64,000 nt of DNA from Firmicutes bacterium TM09-10 (GTDB lineage Bacteria > Bacillota > Clostridia > Lachnospirales > Lachnospiraceae). Every line of letters starts with the position of its first letter. Position 1 is the stretch's first letter. Under the pieces are notes generated by a model. The model had not been told where the DNA came from, searched no databases, and saw only the letters and a list, made by a program, of their open reading frames with translations. The translations under genes and the position numbers were made by a program. Positions 53,172-62,967 of this stretch are shown one piece after another. The DNA is taken from contig QUKC01000007.1 of assembly GCA_003481005.1 (NCBI GenBank), positions 1 through 64,000 of the forward strand, read 5' to 3'.

Positions 53172-54050
53172 ATGGGAGATTATATGGTACGCGCGACGGC
53201 GGCGAATGCACAGGTGCGCGCGTTTGCAGTGACAACAAAGGAGCTTGTGGAGACAGCGAGACAGGCACACAACACCAGCCCGGTAGTAACGGCGGCGTTG
53301 GGACGTTTGCTGACAGCCGGCGTGATGATGGGCAGCATGTTAAAGGGCGACGACGATCTTTTAACCCTGCAGGTTCGCGGCGATGGTCCGGTTCGCGGTA
53401 TGACCGTGACGGCAAACGCCAAGGGCGAGGTCAAGGGCTATGCGACGGTGCCGGACGTCATCCTGCCTGCGAATGCGAAGGGCAAGCTCGACGTTGGAGG
53501 GGCGGTCGGCAGGGGAACGCTCTCTGTCATCCGTGACCTCGGCTTAAAGGAACCCTATGTGGGACAGACAGCCCTGGTGACAGGAGAGATCGGGGATGAC
53601 CTGACCTCGTATTTTGCAACCTCCGAGCAGACGCCTTCTTCGGTGGGCCTGGGAGTTTTGATGGAAAAGACGAATACCGTGCGCTGTGCAGGGGGCTTTA
53701 TCATTCAGCTGATGCCCTTTGCAGAGGAAGAGACGATTTCGAAGCTGGAGCACAACCTGTCGCTGATCAATTCTGTGACGGCGCTGCTCGACCAGGGAAT
53801 GACACCGGAGCAGCTGTTAGAGCGGGTGCTGGACGGCTTTGATGTGGAAATTACCGACCGGATGCCCTGCAGCTTTACCTGCAACTGCAGCAAGGAACGG
53901 GTGGAAAAAGCGCTGATTTCCATCGGCAAAAAAGAATTGCAGGAGATGATCGACGAGGACAAGCCGATCGAGGTAAACTGTCATTTCTGCGGCAAAACCT
54001 ATAGGTTTGACGTGGATGAGCTGAAAGAGATGGAGAAAAAATCCCGATGA
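53172..54050 (+). CDS. hslO: Hsp33 redox-regulated molecular chaperone
   Basis: The 292-residue chaperone prevents aggregation of unfolded proteins under oxidative stress. The C-terminal zinc switch has the CNCSKER pair (CxC) and the NCHFCGKTY pair (CxxC), which release zinc and form disulfides on oxidation. The N-terminal core has TALGRLLTAGVMMGSML. ATG 53172 follows GGAGGAGCT and is preferred over the upstream 53103. nadE starts within its stop (ATGA), so the genes are coupled. Confidence 0.96.
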   Translation: MGDYMVRATAANAQVRAFAVTTKELVETARQAHNTSPVVTAALGRLLTAGVMMGSMLKGDDDLLTLQVRGDGPVRGMTVTANAKGEVKGYATVPDVILPANAKGKLDVGGAVGRGTLSVIRDLGLKEPYVGQTALVTGEIGDDLTSYFATSEQTPSSVGLGVLMEKTNTVRCAGGFIIQLMPFAEEETISKLEHNLSLINSVTALLDQGMTPEQLLERVLDGFDVEITDRMPCSFTCNCSKERVEKALISIGKKELQEMIDEDKPIEVNCHFCGKTYRFDVDELKEMEKKSR

Positions 54051-55969
54051 AAGACGGTTTTTTAAAAGTTGCGGCGGCAGCACCGAAAATCCGGGTTGCC
54101 GATCCTGCATGGAATGCGCAGGAAATCTGCAAAGTTCTGGATGCCTGTTATGAACAGCGTGCAAAGCTGATCGTTTTGCCGGAGCTGTGTCTGACCGGAT
54201 ATACCTGTCAGGATCTGTTTTTGCAGGAACGCCTGCTGGAAGAAAGTCTGGACGGGCTGAAGATAGTTCTGAAGCATACAAAAGGACACGATGCGCTGAC
54301 GTTTGTGGGGCTTCCGTTTGAAAAGAACGGAAAGCTTTACAATGTGGCGGCAGCGCTTCAGGATGGCACGATTCTGGGACTTGTCCCGAAGCAGAACATT
54401 CCAAACTATGGGGAATTTTATGAAGTGCGGCATTTTGCAGCAGGCAGCAGGGAATTGTCCGAGGTCGAAGTGCTGGGACAGACCGTACCCTTTGGCGGCA
54501 ATCTGCTGTTTTCCTGTACAAATCTGAAAGGGCTTGTCGTCGGCTGTGAGCTGTGCGAGGACGTCTGGGTCATGGACCCGCCGTCTACTGTGCTGGCAAA
54601 GGCGGGCGCGACGGTGATCGTCAACCTGTCCGCCTCCAATGAGACAGTTGGCAAGGATACCTACAGAAAGGATCTGATCGCATCCACGAGCGCGCGGCTT
54701 CTGTGCGGCTATGTCTATGCGAGCGCGGGGGACGGGGAATCCACCCAGGATCTCGTTTTTTCCGGGCATCATATGATCGCAGAGAACGGAAGCGTGTTGG
54801 CAGAGGCTGCGCGATTCGAAAACGAGACGATTTTTTCGGAGCTGGATTTGCACAAAATCTGTCATGAACGGCGCCGGATGAGCACGTTTGTGCCAGAAAA
54901 TACGGAACACTGTGTGCGGATTGGCTTTACATTGGAAAAAGAAGAAACCAGACTGACGCGAACGTTTGTCCAGACGCCGTTTGTACCGTCTGACGAAGCC
55001 CTGAAAAAAGAACGCTGTGAGCAGATTTTATCGATTCAGGCACATGGACTGAAAAAACGCTACGAACATACCGGCGCACAGACGGCGGTGATCGGTGTGT
55101 CCGGCGGTCTGGATTCGACACTCGCCCTTCTTGTGACGGCGCGGGCATTTGATCTTCTTGGAAAAAGCAGAAGCGATATCATAGCGGTGACGATGCCGTG
55201 CTTTGGCACGACGAACCGCACCTACGAAAATGCCTGCAGGCTGGCGCAGACACTCGGCGCAAAGCTCGTTGAGGTCAATATCCGCGAGGCGGTGCAGGTG
55301 CATTTTCGGGATATCGGTCAGGATATGGAAAAGCATGACGTAACCTACGAAAACGGACAGGCGCGGGAGCGCACGCAGGTGCTGATGGATCTCGCCAACC
55401 AGAGCAATGGTCTGGTCATCGGAACCGGGGATATGTCGGAGCTTGCGCTCGGCTGGGCAACCTATAACGGCGACCATATGTCGATGTACGGCGTAAACGT
55501 CGGCGTGCCCAAAACCCTTGTGCGCCATCTGGTCGCATACTGCGCGGATACATGCAGCGAGAACGAAAAAGTGCTGTGCGAGGTGCTGCTGGATGTCCTC
55601 GACACGCCGGTAAGCCCCGAGCTTTTGCCGCCGGAGGACGGAAAGATCAGCCAGAAAACAGAGGATCTGGTGGGTCCCTACGAGCTCCATGATTTCTTTT
55701 TATATCAGCTGCTGCGCTGTGGCTTTGGCCCGGCGAAGATTTACCGGCTTGCCTGCAGGGCATTTGAAGGCATTTACAGCAAAGAAACCATCGGCAAGTG
55801 GCTAAAGACCTTTTGCCGCCGCTTCTTTGCACAGCAGTTTAAGCGTTCGTGCCTGCCGGACGGACCGAAGGTCGGAAGCGTTGCGGTATCGCCCAGGGGA
55901 GACCTTCGGATGCCTTCGGATGCGAGCCGCATGGCATGGCAGAAAGAGCTGGATCAGCTGCCGGAATAA
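54047..55969 (+). CDS. nadE: Glutamine-dependent NAD+ synthetase
   Basis: The 640-residue enzyme makes NAD+ from deamido-NAD+, ATP and glutamine. The N-terminal nitrilase-like glutaminase (about 1-280) has Glu in LPELCLTGYTCQD, Lys in PKQNIPNYGEFYE and the nucleophile Cys169 in CELCEDVW. The C-terminal synthetase has the PP-loop SGGLDST (352-358) and GTGDMSELALGW. Length and domain order are those of the two-domain enzyme. It overlaps hslO by 4 bp. Confidence 0.97.
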   Translation: MKDGFLKVAAAAPKIRVADPAWNAQEICKVLDACYEQRAKLIVLPELCLTGYTCQDLFLQERLLEESLDGLKIVLKHTKGHDALTFVGLPFEKNGKLYNVAAALQDGTILGLVPKQNIPNYGEFYEVRHFAAGSRELSEVEVLGQTVPFGGNLLFSCTNLKGLVVGCELCEDVWVMDPPSTVLAKAGATVIVNLSASNETVGKDTYRKDLIASTSARLLCGYVYASAGDGESTQDLVFSGHHMIAENGSVLAEAARFENETIFSELDLHKICHERRRMSTFVPENTEHCVRIGFTLEKEETRLTRTFVQTPFVPSDEALKKERCEQILSIQAHGLKKRYEHTGAQTAVIGVSGGLDSTLALLVTARAFDLLGKSRSDIIAVTMPCFGTTNRTYENACRLAQTLGAKLVEVNIREAVQVHFRDIGQDMEKHDVTYENGQARERTQVLMDLANQSNGLVIGTGDMSELALGWATYNGDHMSMYGVNVGVPKTLVRHLVAYCADTCSENEKVLCEVLLDVLDTPVSPELLPPEDGKISQKTEDLVGPYELHDFFLYQLLRCGFGPAKIYRLACRAFEGIYSKETIGKWLKTFCRRFFAQQFKRSCLPDGPKVGSVAVSPRGDLRMPSDASRMAWQKELDQLPE

Positions 55970-56020
55970 GCCGCCGATCGGCTGCAGGATAGGTCTGCGT
56001 TGGCGAGAATGCGGCGCGGG

Positions 56021-56470
56021 TCAGTCTCCTGGATATGCCGCCTTTTGCAGCGCAGCGTCGATCGCCTGCAGCAGAAGCTGCGACGTGTAGCGGTTTTCGT
56101 CCGGATAGGTGACGCCTTCGAGGGACTGTTTTTCACAGATCTGTTTCGCCAGTGTATCCATGCAGGGTTCGACCAGCGGATACATGGCTGTGACAGTCTG
56201 GCTCAAATTGACGAGACGGATGGAAAGAATATCGGAGCTGTCCACGACGACCTCCACATCTGCATGGTCGCTGCCAAGCTGTACGGTGGAGGTATATTTT
56301 CCGGGCAGGTACAGGGAGGCTTCTTTGTCATAATCCGGTTTAGGGACGGTCTTTTTGGGCAGGAAGGTCTGCAGCAGCAAAAACAGCAGCCCGACGCCTA
56401 AAAGGAGCAGGATTCCGGTATAGATCAGTTCTTTTAAATGAAGTACGATAATTTTTGTTTTGGAACGCAT
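56021..56470 (-). CDS. Membrane-anchored FMN-binding-domain-like protein, degenerate
   Basis: The 149-residue protein has an N-terminal membrane helix (about 14-38), then a domain that follows the FMN_bind pattern: LYLPGKYTSTVQL, ADVEVVVDSSDILSIRLV and a C-terminal helix TSQLLLQAIDAALQKA. The flavin-attachment SGAT motif is replaced by YPDENRYTS, so covalent FMN is unlikely. It may be a structural relative. ATG 56470 follows a weak GGGGG site; the longer frame is rejected. It converges on nadE and is divergent from dapF. Confidence 0.65.
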   Translation of the reverse strand: MRSKTKIIVLHLKELIYTGILLLLGVGLLFLLLQTFLPKKTVPKPDYDKEASLYLPGKYTSTVQLGSDHADVEVVVDSSDILSIRLVNLSQTVTAMYPLVEPCMDTLAKQICEKQSLEGVTYPDENRYTSQLLLQAIDAALQKAAYPGD

Positions 56471-56553
56471 TGCGATACCCCCGGGTGCTTTGTTATTCCA
56501 GTGTACGCGCGCGCAGGGCGGATTATGCCTGTCCAAAAGGAGAACGAAACTTT

Positions 56554-57405
56554 ATGAAAATCAGATTTACAAAAATGCAGGGCTGCGGCAATGATTACGT
56601 TTATATCAACGGATTTACAGAAAAAGTACCGCAGGAAAAGAAGCCGGAATTTGTCCGCTTTGCCAGCGACCGTCATTTTGGTATCGGCGGCGACGGAGTG
56701 ATTTTTATCAATCCGTCTGACGAAGCGGATTTTGAGATGGAGATGTATAACGCGGATGGCACGAGGGCAGAGATGTGTGGAAACGGCATCCGCTGCGTTG
56801 CGAAGTACGTGCATGACAAGGGGCTGACAGATCAGACGCAGTTTTCGATTGTCAGCGGCGGAAAAGTGAAATATATGGACTTGACAGTGGAAAACGGCAT
56901 CACAAAAGCGATCCGTGTGGATATGGGAGAGCCGATCCTGACGGCGGCAGAGGTTCCGGTTGTTTCCAAAAACGAGCAGTCCGTTGACGAAGAGATCGTA
57001 GTGGATAACGAAAAGTACCGGATGACCTGTGTTTCCATGGGAAATCCGCATGCGGTTGTTTTTGTGGACAGTACGGCAGATTTTCCGCTGGAGCAGATCG
57101 GACCGCATTTTGAAAACCACGAGCGCTTCCCGCGCCGTACCAACACGGAGTTTGTAGAGGTTGTATCCCCGGAATATGTAAAAATGCGGGTCTGGGAGCG
57201 CGGAACCGGAGAAACGCTCGCCTGCGGGACGGGATGCTGTGCGACGGCGGCTGCCTGCGTGTTAAACGGCAAAACCGGACGGAAAGTGACCGTAGAAGTC
57301 CTGGGCGGCGCGCTGACGATCGAATGGGACGAAAAAACGAACCATATCTTTATGACAGGCCCTGCGGAATTTGTATTCGACGGGGAACTGGAATATGAGG
57401 GTTGA
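56554..57405 (+). CDS. dapF: Diaminopimelate epimerase
   Basis: The 283-residue enzyme interconverts LL- and meso-diaminopimelate for lysine and peptidoglycan. Two catalytic cysteines are present: Cys75 in EMCGNGIRC and Cys224 in ACGTGCCATA. KMQGCGNDYVYI opens the protein. ATG 56554 follows AAGGAGAACG and is preferred over the long upstream frame. The condensin-like jetA starts 7 bp after its stop, so the two are almost surely in one transcript. Confidence 0.97.
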   Translation: MKIRFTKMQGCGNDYVYINGFTEKVPQEKKPEFVRFASDRHFGIGGDGVIFINPSDEADFEMEMYNADGTRAEMCGNGIRCVAKYVHDKGLTDQTQFSIVSGGKVKYMDLTVENGITKAIRVDMGEPILTAAEVPVVSKNEQSVDEEIVVDNEKYRMTCVSMGNPHAVVFVDSTADFPLEQIGPHFENHERFPRRTNTEFVEVVSPEYVKMRVWERGTGETLACGTGCCATAAACVLNGKTGRKVTVEVLGGALTIEWDEKTNHIFMTGPAEFVFDGELEYEG

Positions 57406-57412
57406 GAGTTAA

Positions 57413-58858
57413 ATGATTCTGAAAAAGAAGATACCGAGAGATTTTTATAAGCTGTTCCGCACGCAGAACATGGATTATTACATGCAGCTTCTGACTGCGC
57501 TGTATCAGGCGATGCAGGAGGCGTACGCGCTGACGCAGCTGACGGATTCGGAATGCAGAAGCATTCTGGCGGAAACGATTGCCAGAGTCAACATGGTCTG
57601 GTGGGATGACGAGACGGAAAAAACGGAGGACGAAGGCTTTCCCGGGCTTTCGCCCTCTGCTGTTTTGGACAGACTTGTAAAATGGGGCTGGCTTTCGAGC
57701 GATTTCGACGAAAAATTAAACTGCTATATCATCGGCTTTCCGGAATACAGCAGACTGTATGCAGAGCTGTTTGACCGCCTTGGAAAAGAGGACGACAGTA
57801 TGGAGCGGGAGAGCATCCTGTCTGTATACAGTGCGCTTTACACCTATGACGCCGACTCGGAAAAAAACAACAGCATTTTAAAAAGCGCTGTCCGGACGTC
57901 CAAAAGCCTGGGACAGATGCTGTCCAATATGCAGGACAGCATGCGGTTGTGGTTTGACGAGCTTTCCAAACGGCGGGATTTTATCGGGATTCAGGAAGTT
58001 CTGGTCAACGAGATCAACAACCGCGAGAGTGTCAAATACGCGATTCTGACGACGACGGACAGCTTTTACCGTTATAAAGAGGCGGTCAAGGAGCTGATCG
58101 CAAAGATTCTGGAAGAAAATGAAAACCGCCGCGAGAAGCTGATGGCGCAGAAGCGGATGCTGGCGGCACAGACAGGCGGCGCAGACGCTTTACAGGAGAC
58201 TGCGGCGGATGGCAGCACACCCGCCCTTTTAAAGCTGGAGCGCAGCATTCAATTCTGCGAAGAGGCGGCGCAGCTGGTTCTTTTGGTGGAGCGCGAATTT
58301 GATTTAATCGAGAAAAAGTATAACCGCTTGATCGAATTGAAAACCGTCTTTGCACGGCGGGCGCTGGCGAGAATCCACTACCTTTTGCAGGAGGGCGCAG
58401 GCGCAGAGGACAGCACACTGGAGCTGATCGGTCTGCTCAACAACAGCGGCAAAAAGAATGCGCTTCTGGAAGATTTCCGGGATAGCCTGTATGTGACGGC
58501 ACCGTTTTCCATCGTCGGGGACGACAGCCTGTACAACCGCCGTCAGCGGCAGGAAAACGAGTTTGTACCGCTTGCCCTGCAGGAGGAAGCGTCCTCGGAG
58601 ATCGCAGATTTTGTCCCGAAGCCGCTTTATACGGGAAAACAGCTTCAGGAATTCCGCAGACAGCATACGAAAGACGGAATCTTTCAGGTTTCGGCGGATA
58701 CGGTGCAGTCAGCAGAGGATCTGGAAAAGCTTCTGTTTATCTGGCAGGAGGCGACCCAGAGCAGACAGGAGGAAGACCGGATTTTGCTGCAGGAGGAAAT
58801 CCATCAGGAGGACGGCTTTTCCTACACCGGTTTTAGTATAGACGAAACGGAGAATTGA
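57413..58858 (+). CDS. jetA: Wadjet/MksF-type condensin subunit JetA (DUF5716-like)
   Basis: The 481-residue, mostly helical protein is the kleisin-like subunit of a Wadjet/MksBEF condensin. The opening KKKIPRDFYKLFRTQNMDYY, a winged-helix-like region (about 60-120), and a long helical stretch with LIAKILEENENRREKLMAQK fit JetA/DUF5716 proteins. It is followed after 3 bp by jetB and then by an overlapping jetC, the standard order. It starts 7 bp after dapF, with only a weak ribosome-binding site. Wadjet complexes recognise and cut small circular DNA; MksBEF complexes without the nuclease compact chromosomes. Confidence 0.88.
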   Translation: MILKKKIPRDFYKLFRTQNMDYYMQLLTALYQAMQEAYALTQLTDSECRSILAETIARVNMVWWDDETEKTEDEGFPGLSPSAVLDRLVKWGWLSSDFDEKLNCYIIGFPEYSRLYAELFDRLGKEDDSMERESILSVYSALYTYDADSEKNNSILKSAVRTSKSLGQMLSNMQDSMRLWFDELSKRRDFIGIQEVLVNEINNRESVKYAILTTTDSFYRYKEAVKELIAKILEENENRREKLMAQKRMLAAQTGGADALQETAADGSTPALLKLERSIQFCEEAAQLVLLVEREFDLIEKKYNRLIELKTVFARRALARIHYLLQEGAGAEDSTLELIGLLNNSGKKNALLEDFRDSLYVTAPFSIVGDDSLYNRRQRQENEFVPLALQEEASSEIADFVPKPLYTGKQLQEFRRQHTKDGIFQVSADTVQSAEDLEKLLFIWQEATQSRQEEDRILLQEEIHQEDGFSYTGFSIDETEN

Positions 58859-58861
58859 TAC

Positions 58862-59524
58862 ATGTTTTCATATCTGGAAGAACGCACGCCTGCCGAGGTG
58901 GAAGCGATTCGAAGAACCATACAGGAGCTGCTTCGGCAGACCTGCATTTTACAGGTAAAATATGATCCGGTGACGCTGACGGCGCGGGATAATGCGCGCT
59001 ATCAGGTCTGCTTAAAGCACCGGGAGTTTATTGCAGATTACCTTTCCGTGATCGGCTGCGAGCTCGTGCATGACCCGCAGGATCACCTGTTCCGGATTAC
59101 GGGCGACGGCGCTGCGATAGAAAAAATGAGCCTGACGACGACAAAACTTTTACTTTTATTGAAGCTGATTTACCGGGACAAAATCATGGGCGAAGGGCTG
59201 CACGCGACGGTGACGACGCTGGCGGAAATCCGCGAATACGGAAGAAATACCGGACTGCTCCCCGGAAAATTGAACGCACAGGACTGGCAGGCTGCGTTGA
59301 ATCTGATGAAAACGCATCAGATGATCGAGCTGCCAGGCGCGATTTTGAATGTGGAAGATCAGACGCCGATCTATATTTACGGGACGGTGAATATTTTCTG
59401 CTCTTCTACGGCGATCAATGAGCTGGTACAGCGTTATCGGGACGATGCAGAAGAAAAAACGACGGAAGGAGAAGTGGCAAGTGAAACAGGCGAAGAAGAT
59501 CTTTACCCGGATGTGTCTGAATAA
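58862..59524 (+). CDS. jetB: Wadjet/MksE-type condensin subunit JetB (DUF4194)
   Basis: The 220-residue protein is the winged-helix KITE subunit of the complex, matching DUF4194/JetB. EVEAIRRTIQELLRQTCILQ opens it; the TTKLLLLLKLIYRDKIMGEG and ELPGAILNVEDQTPIYIYGT segments are typical of the family. It starts 3 bp after jetA, and its last 44 bp overlap jetC. In this family it contacts the SMC protein and the kleisin. Confidence 0.9.
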   Translation: MFSYLEERTPAEVEAIRRTIQELLRQTCILQVKYDPVTLTARDNARYQVCLKHREFIADYLSVIGCELVHDPQDHLFRITGDGAAIEKMSLTTTKLLLLLKLIYRDKIMGEGLHATVTTLAEIREYGRNTGLLPGKLNAQDWQAALNLMKTHQMIELPGAILNVEDQTPIYIYGTVNIFCSSTAINELVQRYRDDAEEKTTEGEVASETGEEDLYPDVSE

Positions 59525-62500
59525 CTGGGGCGGAATCAACCATAAAATTCTGGAATTTCATGAATATGTGAACCTGTTTTCCGGCAAAAGCGGCTCGGGA
59601 AAATCGACGGTCATGGATGCGATTCAGGTCGTTTTGTACGGCAGCTTTTCTCCAAGTTTTCTAAATAAGGCGGCGGACGACGCCAAAAACAGACGAAGCG
59701 TTTTAAGTTATCTGCGCGGCGAACAAAAGGACGGCACGGCGAACCGTGAAGGGCAGGATTTCTGTTCCCAGATCGTGCTGGAGCTGCAAGACACCGGGAC
59801 AAAACAGTATGTCTGCATGGGAATTGCTTTTGAAGTGCGTAAAAATGACTCTGAAATACGGAAATTTGTTTATTTCAGCCACCTGGGAAAAATGCCGGAG
59901 GGCGGATATCTGACAGAAGAAGAATATCCGTATTCCAATCAGGAAATCCGGACGCTGACAGAGGCGCGGATGAAGGAGTCTGCAAACGGCAGCCGGGCAG
60001 AATTAAACCGCATCTATCCGTCCCGCGAGGCGTATATCAGCACGCTGTATGACCAGATTCTCGGTTATATCGACGGCAACCGCTTTATGACGATGGAAAA
60101 AAGCGCAATCGCATTGAAAATGACCAACGGAACGGGGCAGTTTATCCGGGACTACATGTTCCCGAAAAGCGAGGGCGACACGATCGAGACGATCAGCGAA
60201 CAGCTCGGCGCGTACCGGGACATCAAGGAAAAGATCGACGTGCTGGAAGACAAGATCGGAATGCTAAAAAAAGTGCGGGAAGCCGGACAAAAACTGACGA
60301 TAACGCGTGCAGATATCGTGAAGCAGCAGGCAATGATCCGCTGTATCGATATTGAGGATCTGAAAATCCGGATCGATGCACTTTTGCAGGATCAGGAGCG
60401 GACGCAGGAGCGTTTAAGAGAGCTTCGGCAAAAGGAAGAAGAGCTGGAAAGCCTGTCTACGCAGCTGGAAAACGAGCTGATCGTCGTCAGCGCAGATTTA
60501 AAGAGCAGCGATCTGGGAAGCCGTCAGGAGCATCTGGAAGAGCTGGAAAAAAGAAGCCGGATGCTGGCGGACAACGCAGCGCAGTGGCGTAAAATCCTGC
60601 AGGGCTTAAAACGCTGGGAGAGCGATGAAATCGTTGCGGATTATATCAGCAACCGCCTCTTGAATAAAATCGGCGCATTCTGTACGGGATCGGTTACACA
60701 AAAGCAGTGTCTGGAGCTGCGCAGCCGTCTGGAAGAGGAACGTCAGAATATCGAAGAAGAGTATGAAACATATCATGAGCAGGAGCGTCAGCTGTCCAAA
60801 GAGCTGAAAGAAAAGCAAAAGCTTCTGGACGATATGAAAAATAACCGCAAGTCCTATCCGGAAATATTGACGAAAGCGCGCACCGCACTGGAGCAGAAGC
60901 TCACCGCGCTGTATGGAAGAACGGTAAAGGTGTGGATTTTTGCAGATCTGTTCGACGTGGAAGAGGAAGAGTGGAAAAATGCGGTTGAGGGACGTCTTGG
61001 ACGCCTGAAGCTGAGCCTGATCACCGAGCCGAATGTTGCGGCGGATGCGGCGGCAGCCTTCCGGGAGATGCGTCAGTTTGAAGAAGTCGATCTGATCAAT
61101 TCCGAAGCGGTCACAAAAAGTGATCCGACGGCGGAGGAAGGTTCTTTATACGAGACGGTGCGCGCAGGCGAACCGTTTGCAGACAGCTGTCTGAAACGTT
61201 ATCTGGGGCGGATCATGAAGTGCCGCACGGTCGAAGAACTGCGAACTGTCAAAGACGGCGTGACGCCGGACTGCTATTCCTACAGCAATTTTATTTTCCG
61301 GCATCTGAAAAAGCGCGATTACACGGTCGGCGCGTGCATCGGAAGCAAGGTTTCCCGTGCGCGGCAGCAGGACTATGAAGCGGACGCGCAGCGCCTGAAA
61401 AAAGAACTGGACGAAGCAAAGCGCATGGCGGACGGCTTAAAGGCTGTCCGGGAAATGGAGAGCCTGAAAGAAGATCCGGCGTATCTGGAGAGCCTTTCCA
61501 GGGCAGCGCAGGAGCTGGAAGCCGTGCTTTTGGAAAAGCAGGAGGCGGAAGCGACGATTGAGAGCCTGCGAGAGGGCGCGTACAAAGAGCTGGAGGAAAA
61601 GGAAGCAGAGCTTCGCAAAAAGCGCAGTGAGCTGAAAAAGAAGATGACCGGTATGCAGAATGAAATTGCACAGCAGACCGGTAATCAGGAGCGCATCCGG
61701 ACAGAGCTGCAGTCCAAAAATGCAGCGTTAAAGGAGGCGTATGTCGGCTATACGGAGCAGCCGGAGATCACAGCGTCCGTGCAGGAGGCGTTGTCGAAGC
61801 GTTCCTCCGGCTCGGTCAAAGCACAGAAAAATGCAGAGATCGAGGCGCTTGGCGAAAAGGAGCAGGAACAGACAGAAGCGCTGTCGCGCGCAAGAAATGC
61901 CTATATTCTGCAGTATCCCTCCAGCGGATTTTCCGGCTCGGAGAAATCCAATGAGGGTTATGAGCAGCTGCTTTCCCAGTATGAGACAGATTTTGAGCCC
62001 CAGTATCGGACAGAGTTTGAAAAACAATGCGATTTCATTTACCGCAGTCTGCGGGAGAATGTGATCGCAACGATTCACGGCGACATTAAGGCGGCAAAGC
62101 GGCACGCTGCGGAGATCAACCGCCTGTTGAAAAAGACGAACTTCTCTGATAGTATTTACCAGATTAAAATCGAGCCTGCCTACAATGAAAACGGTCAGTT
62201 TTACGACATGCTCATGGCACCGGAGTTAGACAGCAAGAACCTGGACAATGACGGCTTCGAGGGGCAGCTGTCCCTTGGAGAGGACAGCTTTTATCAGAAA
62301 TACGAAGCAAAGATCAGGCTGCTGACAGACAAGTTCATGCCGGTAAAGGACGACGACGAGCGGGTGCTGGAGCAGCACCGTCGGGAAATGGAGCAGTATG
62401 CGGATTACCGCAATTATCTGTCCTTTTCCATGTATGAGCAGGTTACGGATGCAGACGGAAACGTGATCCGTGAAAATTTCGTGGACGACATGGCGGGCCG

Positions 62501-62867
62501 CGATTCCGGCGGTGAGGGTCAGAATCCGAAATACGTCGCACTGCTTGCCGGTTTTGCGATGCTTTACATGCAGCAGACCAACCGCGACAGTCGAATTAAG
62601 CTGGTGCTTCTGGACGAGGCCTTTTCCAAAATGGATCAGGAGAGAAGCGCGGTCTGCTTAAAATATGCCCGGCAGATGGATCTTCAGCTGATTGTCTGCG
62701 TGCCTGACGAACGCTTACAGTCCCTGATCCGCAACGTGGACTGTGTGTATGGCTTCCGCCGCCACAAAAACCAGATCTCAATGATGCATATCGATAAAGG
62801 AAATTACCTGGAAATGCTGGAAGGCGCAGAGACAGAGAAAACCGGAGCCGGAACAGCGGCGGAGTGA
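59481..62867 (+). CDS. jetC: Wadjet/MksB-type SMC ATPase JetC
   Basis: The 1128-residue SMC-like ATPase has Walker A GKSGSGKST (35-43), long coiled coils (about 280-470 and 680-830) around a hinge region, and a C-terminal head with the ABC signature SGGEGQ (from Ser1009) and Walker B LVLLDEAFSKMD (Asp1045, Glu1046). It would form the DNA-extruding motor with JetA and JetB. I chose the GTG at 59481, preceded by GGAAGGAG, over the ATG at 59418, which lies deep inside jetB and lacks a site. It ends 51 bp before a strong terminator, and no jetD nuclease follows. Confidence 0.93.
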   Translation: MKQAKKIFTRMCLNNWGGINHKILEFHEYVNLFSGKSGSGKSTVMDAIQVVLYGSFSPSFLNKAADDAKNRRSVLSYLRGEQKDGTANREGQDFCSQIVLELQDTGTKQYVCMGIAFEVRKNDSEIRKFVYFSHLGKMPEGGYLTEEEYPYSNQEIRTLTEARMKESANGSRAELNRIYPSREAYISTLYDQILGYIDGNRFMTMEKSAIALKMTNGTGQFIRDYMFPKSEGDTIETISEQLGAYRDIKEKIDVLEDKIGMLKKVREAGQKLTITRADIVKQQAMIRCIDIEDLKIRIDALLQDQERTQERLRELRQKEEELESLSTQLENELIVVSADLKSSDLGSRQEHLEELEKRSRMLADNAAQWRKILQGLKRWESDEIVADYISNRLLNKIGAFCTGSVTQKQCLELRSRLEEERQNIEEEYETYHEQERQLSKELKEKQKLLDDMKNNRKSYPEILTKARTALEQKLTALYGRTVKVWIFADLFDVEEEEWKNAVEGRLGRLKLSLITEPNVAADAAAAFREMRQFEEVDLINSEAVTKSDPTAEEGSLYETVRAGEPFADSCLKRYLGRIMKCRTVEELRTVKDGVTPDCYSYSNFIFRHLKKRDYTVGACIGSKVSRARQQDYEADAQRLKKELDEAKRMADGLKAVREMESLKEDPAYLESLSRAAQELEAVLLEKQEAEATIESLREGAYKELEEKEAELRKKRSELKKKMTGMQNEIAQQTGNQERIRTELQSKNAALKEAYVGYTEQPEITASVQEALSKRSSGSVKAQKNAEIEALGEKEQEQTEALSRARNAYILQYPSSGFSGSEKSNEGYEQLLSQYETDFEPQYRTEFEKQCDFIYRSLRENVIATIHGDIKAAKRHAAEINRLLKKTNFSDSIYQIKIEPAYNENGQFYDMLMAPELDSKNLDNDGFEGQLSLGEDSFYQKYEAKIRLLTDKFMPVKDDDERVLEQHRREMEQYADYRNYLSFSMYEQVTDADGNVIRENFVDDMAGRDSGGEGQNPKYVALLAGFAMLYMQQTNRDSRIKLVLLDEAFSKMDQERSAVCLKYARQMDLQLIVCVPDERLQSLIRNVDCVYGFRRHKNQISMMHIDKGNYLEMLEGAETEKTGAGTAAE

Positions 62868-62917
62868 GGTTGGCAGTCGGATTCCAGCAGCGTTGAAATT
62901 ACAGAATAGAGCATAAG

Positions 62918-62963
62918 AATGCCCCGGGCAGCGGTGACACGATCGCCTGCCCGGGGCATTTTT
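62918..62963 (+). terminator. Strong terminator ending the dapF-jetABC operon
   Basis: AATGCCCCGGGCAG pairs with CTGCCCGGGGCATT (62947-62960), followed by TTT. Confidence 0.88.
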
Positions 62964-62967
62964 GCGC

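Noticed and set aside
59418..59480. Longer start for jetC inside jetB
   Set aside because: No ribosome-binding site and a Lys/Arg-rich out-of-frame reading of jetB; GTG 59481 has GGAAGGAG upstream and leads directly into the head domain.
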